From Phycisphaeraceae bacterium (GTDB taxonomy: Bacteria; Planctomycetota; Phycisphaerae; Phycisphaerales; Zrk34), in NCBI GenBank assembly GCA_028282805.1, contig JANQHD010000027.1, positions 62,001 through 126,000 on the forward strand: a stretch of 64,000 bases of DNA. The letters are read 5' to 3'. Positions 42,225 through 51,467 of this stretch are shown in pieces. The notes under the pieces were generated by a model that was not told where the DNA came from, ran no database searches, and saw only the letters and a program-made list of their open reading frames with translations. Positions within the stretch are counted from its first letter, which is position 1, and each line of letters starts with the position of its first letter. A program made the position numbers and the translations under genes.

Positions 42225-43109
42225 ATGAGCGTGCCACGCCGGAGCCGGCCGCCGGTGGTCGCGGGTCGTTTTTATGAGGCGGACCCGTCGCGCTGTCGCG
42301 CGGACGCGGCGGCGTGTTGCGGCGGTGCGGCGGGGGTCGAGCTGCCGGGCGTGCTGGTCGGCGGCGTGGTGCCGCACGCGGGGTGGGTGTGCAGCGGCCG
42401 GGTGGCGGGGCTGACCTGGCGGGCGCTGGCCGAGCGGAGCGGGGCGCGCACGGTGTTTTTGACCGGCTCGGTGCACACGGTGGAGCTGGCCGGCCCGGCG
42501 CTCGACACGAACGACGTGTGGTCGACGCCGTTGGGTGAGGTCGAAATCGACGGCGCGCTGCGCGACGCGATCGCGGGGCTTGACGGGTTTGGCGTGCGAG
42601 AAGATGCGCACACGCTCGAGCACGCGCTCGAGGTGGAGCTGCCGATGCTGTTGCACGCGTTCGGCGAAGGGGTGCGGTTCGTGCCTTGCATGATACCGCC
42701 GCATGGCGATGCGCCGCGGTGGGGCGGGGCGCTGGGCGGGTTGCTGCGCGGGTGGGGTGAGGGGGTGTTGGTGGTGGCGAGCAGCGACCTGACGCACTAC
42801 GGGCCGAATTACGGGTACACGCCCGCCGGCGGGGGCGAGGCGGGGTACGCGTGGGCGCACGGGGAAAACGATCGCGGCTTCATCGAGCGGGTCGAACGGC
42901 TCGACGCGGGCGGGGCGCTGGCGCACGCGGGGGCGAACCGCAGCGCGTGCGGCGGCGGGGCGGTGGCGGCGGTGGTCGCCGCGGCCAAGGCGCTGGGCGC
43001 CGAGCGGGGTTACACGCTGCTGCACACCGACTCGGCGAAAGAGCTGGAGAAGATCGGCCACCACGACCGGGCCAACTCGGTGGGGTACGCGTCGATCGTG
43101 TTCGGGTGA
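42225..43109 (+). CDS. amrB: MEMO1 family protein (AmmeMemoRadiSam system protein B)
   Basis: A 294-residue protein of the MEMO family. VVAGRFYEADP, GVVPHAGWVCSGRVAGLTWR, VFLTGSVHT, DAHTLEHALEVELPML, and VVASSDLTHYGPNYGYTP are all typical, including the clustered histidines of a non-haem iron or copper site. The usual AmmeMemoRadiSam partners (AMMECR1 and radical SAM proteins) are not next to it. GTG 42216 lies three codons upstream; ATG 42225 preferred. Biochemical role unclear. Confidence 0.9.
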   Translation: MSVPRRSRPPVVAGRFYEADPSRCRADAAACCGGAAGVELPGVLVGGVVPHAGWVCSGRVAGLTWRALAERSGARTVFLTGSVHTVELAGPALDTNDVWSTPLGEVEIDGALRDAIAGLDGFGVREDAHTLEHALEVELPMLLHAFGEGVRFVPCMIPPHGDAPRWGGALGGLLRGWGEGVLVVASSDLTHYGPNYGYTPAGGGEAGYAWAHGENDRGFIERVERLDAGGALAHAGANRSACGGGAVAAVVAAAKALGAERGYTLLHTDSAKELEKIGHHDRANSVGYASIVFG

Positions 43110-43159
43110 AAACGCGGCAACGCCGCGGCGCTCAATGTGCGGCGCGGTACGATGGGGGC

Positions 43160-44359
43160 ATGACGCGAGAAGGCGGGCGAGCTCGTTGGCGGCGGTTTGT
43201 TGTGACGTCGGTTGTGTTGTTGGTCGTGGCGGTCGGGTGCGGGCTGTGGTTCAAAGACGACGTGGCGCAGGCGGTGCGTTTGCGGCGGTTGGTGCGGCAG
43301 GCGGAGCAAGGCACGCCCGCTCAGCGCGCCGCGATCGCGCAACAGGCGGGCGCGTGGGCGCTCGAAGAGCGCGCGGTTTGCCGATCGGGCGGGTTTGAAG
43401 CGTTGTTGGACGTGTTGATGCGCGAGGGGCGGTCGGGCGTGCGTTTGCGTGCGCTGCGCACGAACCTGCTGATCGGGCGGGCGGAGATGCCGGGCGACCT
43501 GGCGAACGACGACGACCCGCTGATCGCGCGTCACGCGCACATCATCGAATCGTTGACCGGGGCGTGCGCGTGCCCTTGGCCGACGGACGTGCTGATGCCG
43601 CCCGATTGGCGCGGGCTGCCCGACGAGGCGGGGCGTGTGCTCGGCCGGTACGAGTCGGCGGCGCCGGGCTCGCTCGCGGTCGATTCGTTCGAGGGTTTGC
43701 CCGATTTGGCGTTGGTGTTTGCGGTGCGTGCGGCGCGTGAGGCGACGGTCGATGACCTTTGGCCGGCGCTGGGCAGCGAGCACGCGTCGGTGCGGCACGC
43801 GGCGCTGCTGGTGGCGGTCGAGCGGTTCGATGAGGCGGCATGCGAGCAGTTGGCGCGCGATTTGATGGGCACGTCGCACGACGAGCACCGCATGAGCGGG
43901 GCGTTGTTGGTGGGGTTGCTCGGCGAGCCGGGGCACGTGGTGGAAGACCAGTGGCGGCGCGAGCGGGTGTGGCTGGTGCGTCAGCACCTGGCGGCGGCGC
44001 GGTACATGCTGGGCGTCGACGACGGTTGGGCGGACGGGCCGGCGCAGGGGCTTTTGGTGCGGCGCGACTTTGCCGACAGCGCGGTGTGGCTGGCGATGCT
44101 GCACCGCGGCGATCGGCGGGCGCTCGACGGGGTGTTCAAGCCGTTCGAGTCGAACGCGGGCGAGTTGGTGGACCTGCTTGACCGCCGGCGGTTTGTTTTT
44201 GTGTTGCGGCGGTACGTGCCCGAGTTGCCGGAGTTTTGGCTGTACGCCGAGGTCGATACGCAGCGCGACATGGCGGACATGTTGCAGGATTGGTACTTGT
44301 TGCACCGTAACCGGCTGGTTTTTGATGAAGGCGCGAGGGTGTTTCGGGTCGGTCGGTGA
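43160..44359 (+). CDS. single-pass membrane protein with helical repeats
   Basis: A 399-residue protein with one N-terminal helix (about 12-30) and a large outer region rich in Leu, Ala and Arg. Segments such as HASVRHAALLVAVERFDEAA and DEHRMSGALLVGLLGEPGHV suggest HEAT-like repeats. No catalytic motif is recognised. It starts 50 bases after the MEMO gene on the same strand and ends 22 bases before the dehydrogenase, so the three may be co-transcribed. Function unknown. Confidence 0.7.
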   Translation: MTREGGRARWRRFVVTSVVLLVVAVGCGLWFKDDVAQAVRLRRLVRQAEQGTPAQRAAIAQQAGAWALEERAVCRSGGFEALLDVLMREGRSGVRLRALRTNLLIGRAEMPGDLANDDDPLIARHAHIIESLTGACACPWPTDVLMPPDWRGLPDEAGRVLGRYESAAPGSLAVDSFEGLPDLALVFAVRAAREATVDDLWPALGSEHASVRHAALLVAVERFDEAACEQLARDLMGTSHDEHRMSGALLVGLLGEPGHVVEDQWRRERVWLVRQHLAAARYMLGVDDGWADGPAQGLLVRRDFADSAVWLAMLHRGDRRALDGVFKPFESNAGELVDLLDRRRFVFVLRRYVPELPEFWLYAEVDTQRDMADMLQDWYLLHRNRLVFDEGARVFRVGR

Positions 44360-44381
44360 ATCCGTTAAGATCGAATGCGTG

Positions 44382-45347
44382 ATGGCAAAACGCAAACCCA
44401 AAGTCGTGCTTACCGAACACCTCGACGAGGTGTGCGCCGAGTGGTTAGCCGAGCGTGTGAACCTCGTGCGGCAGGGGCACGACGATATCGAGGCGCTCAA
44501 CAAACAACTCGCCGCGGCCGAGGGGTTGGTGGTGCGCACGTACACGCAAGTCAACCGCAAGCTGCTGGCCGCGGCGCCGAAGCTGAAGGTGGTGGCGCGG
44601 GCGGGGGTAGGGCTCGACAACGTCGATTTAAAGGCGTGTAAGAAGGCGGGGGTGCGGGTGGTGTACACGCCCGACGCGAACACGCAGGCGGTGGTCGAGT
44701 ACATGTGGGGGCTGATCGCCGACGCGGTGCGGCCGCGGCATTACCTCGAGCAATACGTGCCGCCGCCGAAGTTTCACGAGCTGCGGCAGGTGCATGTCGG
44801 CCGACAACTCGACACGATGACGCTGGGCGTGCTGGGCATGGGGCGCATCGGCCGGCGCGTGGCGGAGGTGGCGCACGCGATGGGGGTGCGCGTGCTGTAC
44901 AACGACCTGTTAACCCGGCGTGAGCTGAAGCTGGACGACGATGAGCCGAGCGAGTTCGTCGACAAGGCCACGCTGTACAAGCGGTCGGACATACTCGCCA
45001 TACACGTCGACGGCCGGAAGGAGAACAAACAGTTGATCAACGCCGAAGTGCTCGAGCAGATCAAGCCCAGTTGCGTGTTGATCAACACGGCACGGGGCAT
45101 GCTGATCGACAACGACGCGCTGGTCGAGTGGGCGAAGCGTGTCGAAGGCGAGGGGGGCGTAGCGTACTTGGACGTGCACGACCCCGAGCCCCCGCCGGAC
45201 GATTACCCGTTGTTTGGTTTGCCGAACGTCAAGCTGTTGCCGCACCTGGCGTCGCGCACGCCCGAGGCGATGGCGAACATGAGCTGGGTGGTGCGTGATG
45301 TGGTGCGTGTGCTCGAGGGCGACGAGCCGCGGTACCCGGCGGTGTAA
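44382..45347 (+). CDS. D-3-phosphoglycerate dehydrogenase-like 2-hydroxyacid dehydrogenase
   Basis: A 321-residue NAD-dependent dehydrogenase. LKVVARAGVGLDNVDLKACK (about 68-87) and the Rossmann motif TLGVLGMGRIGRRVAEVAHA (about 146-165) are followed by SCVLINTARGMLIDNDALVE and the catalytic HLASRTPEAMANMS. It is short (no ACT regulatory domain), as in many SerA-like or hydroxypyruvate reductase-like enzymes. The precise substrate is open. Confidence 0.85.
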   Translation: MAKRKPKVVLTEHLDEVCAEWLAERVNLVRQGHDDIEALNKQLAAAEGLVVRTYTQVNRKLLAAAPKLKVVARAGVGLDNVDLKACKKAGVRVVYTPDANTQAVVEYMWGLIADAVRPRHYLEQYVPPPKFHELRQVHVGRQLDTMTLGVLGMGRIGRRVAEVAHAMGVRVLYNDLLTRRELKLDDDEPSEFVDKATLYKRSDILAIHVDGRKENKQLINAEVLEQIKPSCVLINTARGMLIDNDALVEWAKRVEGEGGVAYLDVHDPEPPPDDYPLFGLPNVKLLPHLASRTPEAMANMSWVVRDVVRVLEGDEPRYPAV

Positions 45348-45356
45348 GGTGGAGCC

Positions 45357-45379
45357 CGGCCCTGCGGGCCGTCGCTAAA
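45357..45379 (+). repeat. hairpin plus TCGCTAAA intergenic motif, copy 2
   Basis: CGGCCC-TGC-GGGCCG is followed directly by TCGCTAAA, the same form as the element at 20039-20061. It lies 9 bases after the dehydrogenase stop. Confidence 0.6.
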
Positions 45380-45388
45380 CGGGCGGGG

Positions 45389-46036
45389 TCATTGGATCAA
45401 ACGCAACAGTTCGTCGGGCGCATCGATGAGGTGGTGCGCGCCGGCGGCTTGCAGTTCGGCGCGACCGCGCAGGCCGTAGGCGGCGCCGACGGCGATCATG
45501 CCGGCGTTGCGGGCGGTTTCCATGTCGACGTCGCTGTCGCCGACGAACGCGCAGTCGCCCGGCGCCACGCCCATGTGCTGGGCCAGCGCCAGCGCGACGG
45601 TGGGGTCGGGCTTGATCGGCACACCGGGCTTCGCCCCGGCGACCTCGGCGAACCGCCACTGACCGAACAAACGCGCCACCACGTCGACGGTCGGTTCGTG
45701 CGGCTTGTTCGACAGCACGCTGAACGGCGTGCCGCTCGCGGCCAGCGCGTCGAGCAGGCGGTCGGCGCCCTCGTACGGCCGGCTCGCCTCGCCGCCGTGG
45801 GTCATCAGCACGGGCAGGTAGCGCTCGAGCACGTCGCCGGCGAGGTGGTGCTTATCATCGGGCAGGGCGCGTTCGACGAGCTTGTGCACGCCGTCGCCGA
45901 TAAACCGGCGGAACGCGTCGCGTTCGTGCGTGGGCAGGCCGAACTCGTCGAGCACCGAGTTGAGCGAGTCGACGATGCCGTCGAGCGTGTCGGCGAGCGT
46001 GCCGTCGAGGTCGAAGATGATCGCGCCGATGGGCAT
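45389..46036 (-). CDS. gph: HAD family phosphatase (phosphoglycolate phosphatase-like)
   Basis: A 215-residue HAD hydrolase. AIIFDLDGTLADTLDGIVDS (5-24) holds the nucleophile Asp, FSVLSNKPHEPTV the second motif, KPDPTVALA the lysine, and CAFVGDSDVDMETARNAGM the acidic motif. The small cap domain and overall match are those of Gph, which dephosphorylates 2-phosphoglycolate; related pyrophosphatase activity is possible. Confidence 0.85.
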   Translation of the reverse strand: MPIGAIIFDLDGTLADTLDGIVDSLNSVLDEFGLPTHERDAFRRFIGDGVHKLVERALPDDKHHLAGDVLERYLPVLMTHGGEASRPYEGADRLLDALAASGTPFSVLSNKPHEPTVDVVARLFGQWRFAEVAGAKPGVPIKPDPTVALALAQHMGVAPGDCAFVGDSDVDMETARNAGMIAVGAAYGLRGRAELQAAGAHHLIDAPDELLRLIQ

Positions 46037-46073
46037 GGGGGGAGTATAGCAATGGTGGGGATTTCATTTGTCA

Positions 46074-46177
46074 CATAGCCACATAGCCACCGAGCCATCG
46101 AGCCATCGAGCCAACAAGCCATCAAGAAGAACGCAGCGCCCGCATTGCCTCGGTGGCTGGGTGGCTCGGTGGCTTCT
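46074..46177. repeat. inverted tandem-octamer element upstream of coaE
   Basis: The left arm is made of 8-bp units around AGCCATCG (46074-46127: ATAGCCAC, CGAGCCAT, CGAGCCAA and variants). The right arm at 46149-46175 has the inverted units CGGTGGCT and GGTGGCTC. GCCACCGAGCCA (46086-46097) pairs exactly with 46162-46173. It fills the gap between the divergent HAD phosphatase and coaE genes. A close relative lies at 58802-58881. Confidence 0.8.
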
Positions 46178-46216
46178 CCCCTCACGCTCCACGTCGGCTC
46201 ACGCTATGATGTACCG

Positions 46217-46840
46217 GTGCCCACTTCTTCTGACCATCAATCCGTCATCGGCGTGGCCGGGGGGATCGGCTCCGGCAAGAGCTTGGTTGCGCGCACGATC
46301 GCCGAGCTCGGCGGCGGCGTGGTGTTCGACGCCGACGCGGTCGCCCAGCGGCTGCTGGATCGGCCGAGCGTGCAGCGGCAGTTGGCCGAGTGGTGGGGGC
46401 CGGGCGTGATCGCCGGCGACGGACGGACCGACCGCCGGCGGGTGGCGGACATCGTGTTCGAGCACCCCGTCGAGAAGCGCAAGCTCGAGGCCATCATCCA
46501 CCCGTCGGTGCGGGCCGAGCGGGAGCGTTTGAAATCGCAGTTGCGGGGCGACCCGGCGGTGCGGTGCGTGGTGATGGACACGCCGCTGCTGTTCGAGGCG
46601 GGCCTGGCCGACGACTGCGATTGCGTCGTATTCGTGGATGCCGAACCCCAGACCCGGCTCCGGCGGGTCGCCGCCGACCGGGGCTGGGACGCCGCGGAGA
46701 TGGCCCGGCGGGAAAAAGCCCAGTGGTCGCTGGACAAGAAACTTGACTTATCCCACCATATCGTCGATAACAATGGTGGCGAAGACGATGTCGTCGCCCA
46801 AGTCCGTGACTTGCTCACGCGAATCCTGGATACAAACTGA
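46217..46840 (+). CDS. coaE: dephospho-CoA kinase
   Basis: A 207-residue kinase for the last step of coenzyme A synthesis. VIGVAGGIGSGKSLVARTIA (10-29) is the P-loop. FDADAVAQRLLD, LEAIIHPSVRAE and PLLFEAGLADDCDCVVFVDA are CoaE signatures. The start is taken as GTG 46217, 38 bases after the octamer repeat; a TTG at 46145 lies inside the repeat and adds only low-complexity sequence. Confidence 0.93.
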   Translation: MPTSSDHQSVIGVAGGIGSGKSLVARTIAELGGGVVFDADAVAQRLLDRPSVQRQLAEWWGPGVIAGDGRTDRRRVADIVFEHPVEKRKLEAIIHPSVRAERERLKSQLRGDPAVRCVVMDTPLLFEAGLADDCDCVVFVDAEPQTRLRRVAADRGWDAAEMARREKAQWSLDKKLDLSHHIVDNNGGEDDVVAQVRDLLTRILDTN

Positions 46841-47036
46841 TCGCGGTTGACCGAGCGGACCTGACGCTCATGCGTTGGGCCACCCACCCCCGCGTATCGC
46901 CTACCGATAACCGGCGTGGCCCCCGGCCACCCGCCGACCTCACCAGACCCGGCCGAGCAGGAACGCGGCCGATCCAGATCCGGCTCTTTTGATTCCCACG
47001 AAAGCTCCGGCACCCACGAAGGGAGTTCGTGCCCCG

Positions 47037-48539
<1,503 letters not shown>

Positions 48540-48570
48540 AGCCGCTCGCGGCTTAGCGCAAACCTCACCC

Positions 48571-48596
48571 AACCCGCCATCCCCGGCGGGTTTTTT
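48571..48596 (+). terminator. Rho-independent terminator after rho
   Basis: AACCCGCC (48571-48578) pairs with GGCGGGTT (48585-48592) around ATCCCC, with a run of six T. It lies 32 bases after the rho stop. An intrinsic terminator ending the rho gene itself is a neat independence from Rho level. Confidence 0.9.
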
Positions 48597-48668
48597 CAAT
48601 GACACACGTGCGCTTCGACCGCCTGGGTTTCGCACGCCTGATGCGGTGGGTTCGGTTACCATACACCC

Positions 48669-49406
48669 ATGGTTTACGCGGTGGTGCAACAGTCGATCGA
48701 CCCGCCGACACCGGACCAGTGCCGGGCCGCGCTCGGGCAGCTCGCCGGCCACACGCTCACCCCGGCCGACGCGGGCGCGGTCTCGCGCACCGCGTTCGGG
48801 GTGCTCGCCGAGTGGCTGACCGCCGAACGCGCCGAGCAGCTTCAGCGCGCGTTCGCCAACGTCGGGTACGCCGCCGCCGTGGTCGACCACAACGACCTGT
48901 TCCACCTGCCCGAGGGCAAGTCGGCGCGCAAGCTCGACCTGACCGACGACGCGCTGGTGCTGTTCGACGCCCTCGACCGCCTGCAATTCATCCCGTGGCA
49001 CGAGGTGATCCTCATCGCCGCCGGCGTGATCGGCAAGGTCCGTTTCGCCCACGACGTCGAGCTGGTCGCGGCCGACTCGGCGGGCCCGTCGCTCGAGTAC
49101 AAGCGCAACCGCGAGGTCAACACCCTCGTCACCCGCGTGGACCTGATCCTGGGCGTCGACCCGTTCCGCCTGCGCATCGACGCCAGGCGTTTTCACTACG
49201 ACTGCCTCGGCGACCGCGTGTCCAACCGGGCGCTCGACAACTTCGCGACGCTGGTCACCGAGCTGGTGGCGCGCTCGACGGTGGCGATGTACAACCGCGG
49301 CGCGGTCGCGATCGCCAACGGCGATACGCTCGACATGGTCTACCCCAACAAACGCGCCTTCGAGGAAGAACTCGCCTGGCACGTCTGGCGCCTGTCACAC
49401 CCGTAA
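48669..49406 (+). CDS. conserved hypothetical protein
   Basis: A 245-residue cytoplasmic protein that I do not recognise. It contains TAFGVLAEWLTAERAEQLQR, DLTDDALVLFDALDRLQFIP-WHEVILIAAGVIG and FRLRIDARRFHYDCLGDR, which look like an alpha/beta regulatory or sensing protein; no signal peptide, membrane helix or metal motif is seen. It starts 72 bases after the rho terminator and converges on the LdhA-like gene with a 2-base gap. Confidence 0.7.
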   Translation: MVYAVVQQSIDPPTPDQCRAALGQLAGHTLTPADAGAVSRTAFGVLAEWLTAERAEQLQRAFANVGYAAAVVDHNDLFHLPEGKSARKLDLTDDALVLFDALDRLQFIPWHEVILIAAGVIGKVRFAHDVELVAADSAGPSLEYKRNREVNTLVTRVDLILGVDPFRLRIDARRFHYDCLGDRVSNRALDNFATLVTELVARSTVAMYNRGAVAIANGDTLDMVYPNKRAFEEELAWHVWRLSHP

Positions 49407-49408
49407 GG

Positions 49409-50407
49409 TCATTTCGCCGCGGTCACCTCGTTGGCCAGCCCCCCGCCGGCCGCGTAGGCGTCGAGGCTGTCGAGCGTGGTTTGCGCGATGTTGCGCAGCG
49501 CGGTATCCGTGAAGTACGCCTGGTGGCTGGTGATCAGCACGTTGGGCAGCGTCATCAACCGGGCCAGCACGTCGTCCCGGATCACCTGGTCGGACAGGTC
49601 CTCGAAGAACACGTCGGCCTCTTCCTCGTAGACGTCGAGGCCGAGGTAGCCGAGGTGTTCGTCCTTGAGCGCGTCGATCGCGGCCTGCGCGTCGATCAGC
49701 GCCCCGCGGCTGGTGTTGACGATCATCACGCCCCGCCGCATGCGGGCGATCGCGTCGGCGTCGATCAGGTAGTGGGTCTGCGGCGTGAGCGGGCAGTGCA
49801 GCGTGACGATGTCCGACGCGCCGTACAGCGTGGGCAGGTCGACGTACCGGCCGCCGAGTTGCTTGAGCTCGTCCGATTCGTGCACGTCGCAGCAGAGCAG
49901 CCGGCAACCGAAGCCCGCGAGGATGCGCGCCACCACCGTGCCGATCTGCCCCGTGCCGATCACGCCGACGGTCTTGCCGGCCATGTCGAAACCGAGCAGG
50001 CCGTCGAGCGAGAAGTTGCCCTCGCGCACGCGCGTGTGCGCCCGGTGGATGCGGCGGTTGAGCGCGAGCATCATCGCCACGGTGTGCTCGGCCACGGCGA
50101 ACGGCGAGTAGGCCGGCACACGCACGACCCGCAGCCCCAGTTCCGCCGCGGCGTGCAGGTCGACCTGGTTGTAGCCCGCGCAGCGCAGCGCGATCAGCCC
50201 CGTGCCGCCGCCGGCGAGCTGCTCGGCGATGGGCCGGTCGATCGTGTCGTTGACGAACGTGCACACCGCCTCGAAGCCCTGGGCCAGTCGGGCGGTGTGG
50301 CGGTCGAGCCGGGCGTCGAGGTATTCAACCTCGTGCGCGCGGCCCGCGGCCGCCTCGCCGATGAAGCGGCGGTCGTAGGGCTTGGTTGAATAAAGCACAA
50401 CGCGCAT
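49409..50407 (-). CDS. ldhA: D-lactate dehydrogenase-like 2-hydroxyacid dehydrogenase
   Basis: A 332-residue NAD-dependent dehydrogenase. LIALRCAGYNQVDLHAAAEL matches the LdhA subgroup, whose members carry CAGxNxVDL where other 2-hydroxyacid dehydrogenases have a different loop. GKTVGVIGTGQIGTVVARIL is the Rossmann motif; VMIVNTSRGALIDAQAAIDA and LITSHQAYFT (catalytic His) follow. It converts pyruvate and D-lactate. It lies downstream of hisB on the same strand with a 30-base gap but is probably functionally unrelated. Confidence 0.9.
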   Translation of the reverse strand: MRVVLYSTKPYDRRFIGEAAAGRAHEVEYLDARLDRHTARLAQGFEAVCTFVNDTIDRPIAEQLAGGGTGLIALRCAGYNQVDLHAAAELGLRVVRVPAYSPFAVAEHTVAMMLALNRRIHRAHTRVREGNFSLDGLLGFDMAGKTVGVIGTGQIGTVVARILAGFGCRLLCCDVHESDELKQLGGRYVDLPTLYGASDIVTLHCPLTPQTHYLIDADAIARMRRGVMIVNTSRGALIDAQAAIDALKDEHLGYLGLDVYEEEADVFFEDLSDQVIRDDVLARLMTLPNVLITSHQAYFTDTALRNIAQTTLDSLDAYAAGGGLANEVTAAK

Positions 50408-50437
50408 CGGGCGGCCCCTGCGTTGAGGGTAAAGCGA

Positions 50438-51031
50438 TTACAGCGCACCCTTCGTGCTCGGCACGTCGGTGCCGGTGATGGCCACGGCCTGGCGCAGGGC
50501 CCGGCCGAACGCCTTGAAGATCGCCTCGGCGATGTGGTGGTTGTTCTCGCCCCACGGCACCTCGACGTGCAGGTTCATCTTCGCGTTGGCGGCCACCGCG
50601 TTGAAAAACTCTTCCACGAGCTGCACGTCGAACTTGCCGATAGCCGCGGGGTCATCCCCGAAGCCCTTGAACTCGGCTTTGAACACCAGCGACGCGCGGC
50701 CCGACAGGTCGATGGCCACGCGCGCCAGCGATTCGTCCATCGGCACCACGCCGTAGCCGTAGCGCTCGATGCCACGTTTGTCGCCGAGCGCTTCATCGAT
50801 GGCCTGCCCGAGCACGATGCCCACGTCCTCGACGGTGTGGTGGTCGTCGATGTGCGTGTCGCCTTGGGCTTTCACGTCGAGGCCGACCCGGCCGTGACGG
50901 GCCAGCGCGTCGAGCATGTGGTCGAAGAACCCCACGCCCGTCGCGTTGGTGTACGGCCCGCCGTTGAGGTCGAGCGCGAGGGTGATGTCGGTCTCGCTCG
51001 TCTTACGCGTGATGTTTGCTTTGCGAGTCAT
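50438..51031 (-). CDS. hisB: imidazoleglycerol-phosphate dehydratase
   Basis: A 197-residue enzyme for the sixth step of histidine synthesis. [20 protein letters not shown] and [20 protein letters not shown] carry the two His-rich metal motifs; [20 protein letters not shown] is the third. The ATG at 51031 begins one base before the octamer element, so the region upstream (minus strand) has the repeat where a ribosome site would be expected; no Shine-Dalgarno is seen. Confidence 0.96.
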   Translation of the reverse strand: MTRKANITRKTSETDITLALDLNGGPYTNATGVGFFDHMLDALARHGRVGLDVKAQGDTHIDDHHTVEDVGIVLGQAIDEALGDKRGIERYGYGVVPMDESLARVAIDLSGRASLVFKAEFKGFGDDPAAIGKFDVQLVEEFFNAVAANAKMNLHVEVPWGENNHHIAEAIFKAFGRALRQAVAITGTDVPSTKGAL

Positions 51032-51036
51032 TTTTT

Positions 51037-51065
51037 ACCACAGAGGCACAGAGACACAGAGGTTT
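51037..51065 (+). repeat. inverted tandem-octamer arm, left of the GxxExxY gene
   Basis: Three octamers, CACAGAGG, CACAGAGA and CACAGAGG, preceded by AC and followed by TTT. The 29 bases are the exact reverse complement of 51439-51467. The GxxExxY stop codon (51068-51070) lies 2 bases inside this arm. Confidence 0.95.
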
Positions 51066-51067
51066 GT

Positions 51068-51436
51068 TTAGAGAACCATTCGTTTGATGCCGTCGCGGAT
51101 GCGGGGGGTGTTGAAGTTCATCAACAGGCCTTTGCCGATGCCGCTGAGGCGCATATATGTTAGCAGCTGCGCTTCGTGGATGGGTTGGAGTCGGTCCACG
51201 GTCTTCAATTCGAGGATCAGTTCGCCATTAACAACATCCATGCGGTAGCCCAGGTCCAGTTCGACCCGCTTGTAATTGATCGGCAACTCGACCTGCCGTT
51301 CGATGTCCAGGCCGGCTTGTTCCAGTTCCCAGCAGAGGCACTGCTCGTAAGCCGATTCCAGCAGTCCCGGTCCCAGGTGCTTGTGAACCTCGATCGCCGC
51401 CCCGATCACCCGGAATGTCAACGGGTCTCTTTCCAA
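51068..51436 (-). CDS. GxxExxY family protein (PD-(D/E)xK nuclease-like)
   Basis: A 122-residue protein. GLLESAYEQCLCWELEQAGL holds the naming motif G-x-x-E-x-x-Y. LGYRMDVVNGELILELKTVD has an acidic residue followed by E-x-K, the pattern of PD-(D/E)xK nucleases. The start is TTG 51436 inside a T run. Its start and stop codons lie within 2-3 bp of perfect 29-bp inverted repeats on both sides. The gene sits between hisC and hisB without belonging to histidine synthesis. Function of the family is unknown; the nuclease assignment is by motif only. Confidence 0.88.
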   Translation of the reverse strand: MERDPLTFRVIGAAIEVHKHLGPGLLESAYEQCLCWELEQAGLDIERQVELPINYKRVELDLGYRMDVVNGELILELKTVDRLQPIHEAQLLTYMRLSGIGKGLLMNFNTPRIRDGIKRMVL

Positions 51437-51438
51437 AA

Positions 51439-51467
51439 AAACCTCTGTGTCTCTGTGCCTCTGTGGT
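51439..51467 (-). repeat. inverted tandem-octamer arm, right of the GxxExxY gene
   Basis: Exact reverse complement of 51037-51065. The bases just beyond it, TTAA at 51467-51470, hold the hisC stop codon (TAA on the minus strand), so the element edge coincides with the gene end. Confidence 0.95.

Noticed and set aside
46841..47036. Rho autoregulatory leader
   Set aside because: The 196-base leader before rho is plausible for regulation, but I cannot identify a defined structure or site in it.
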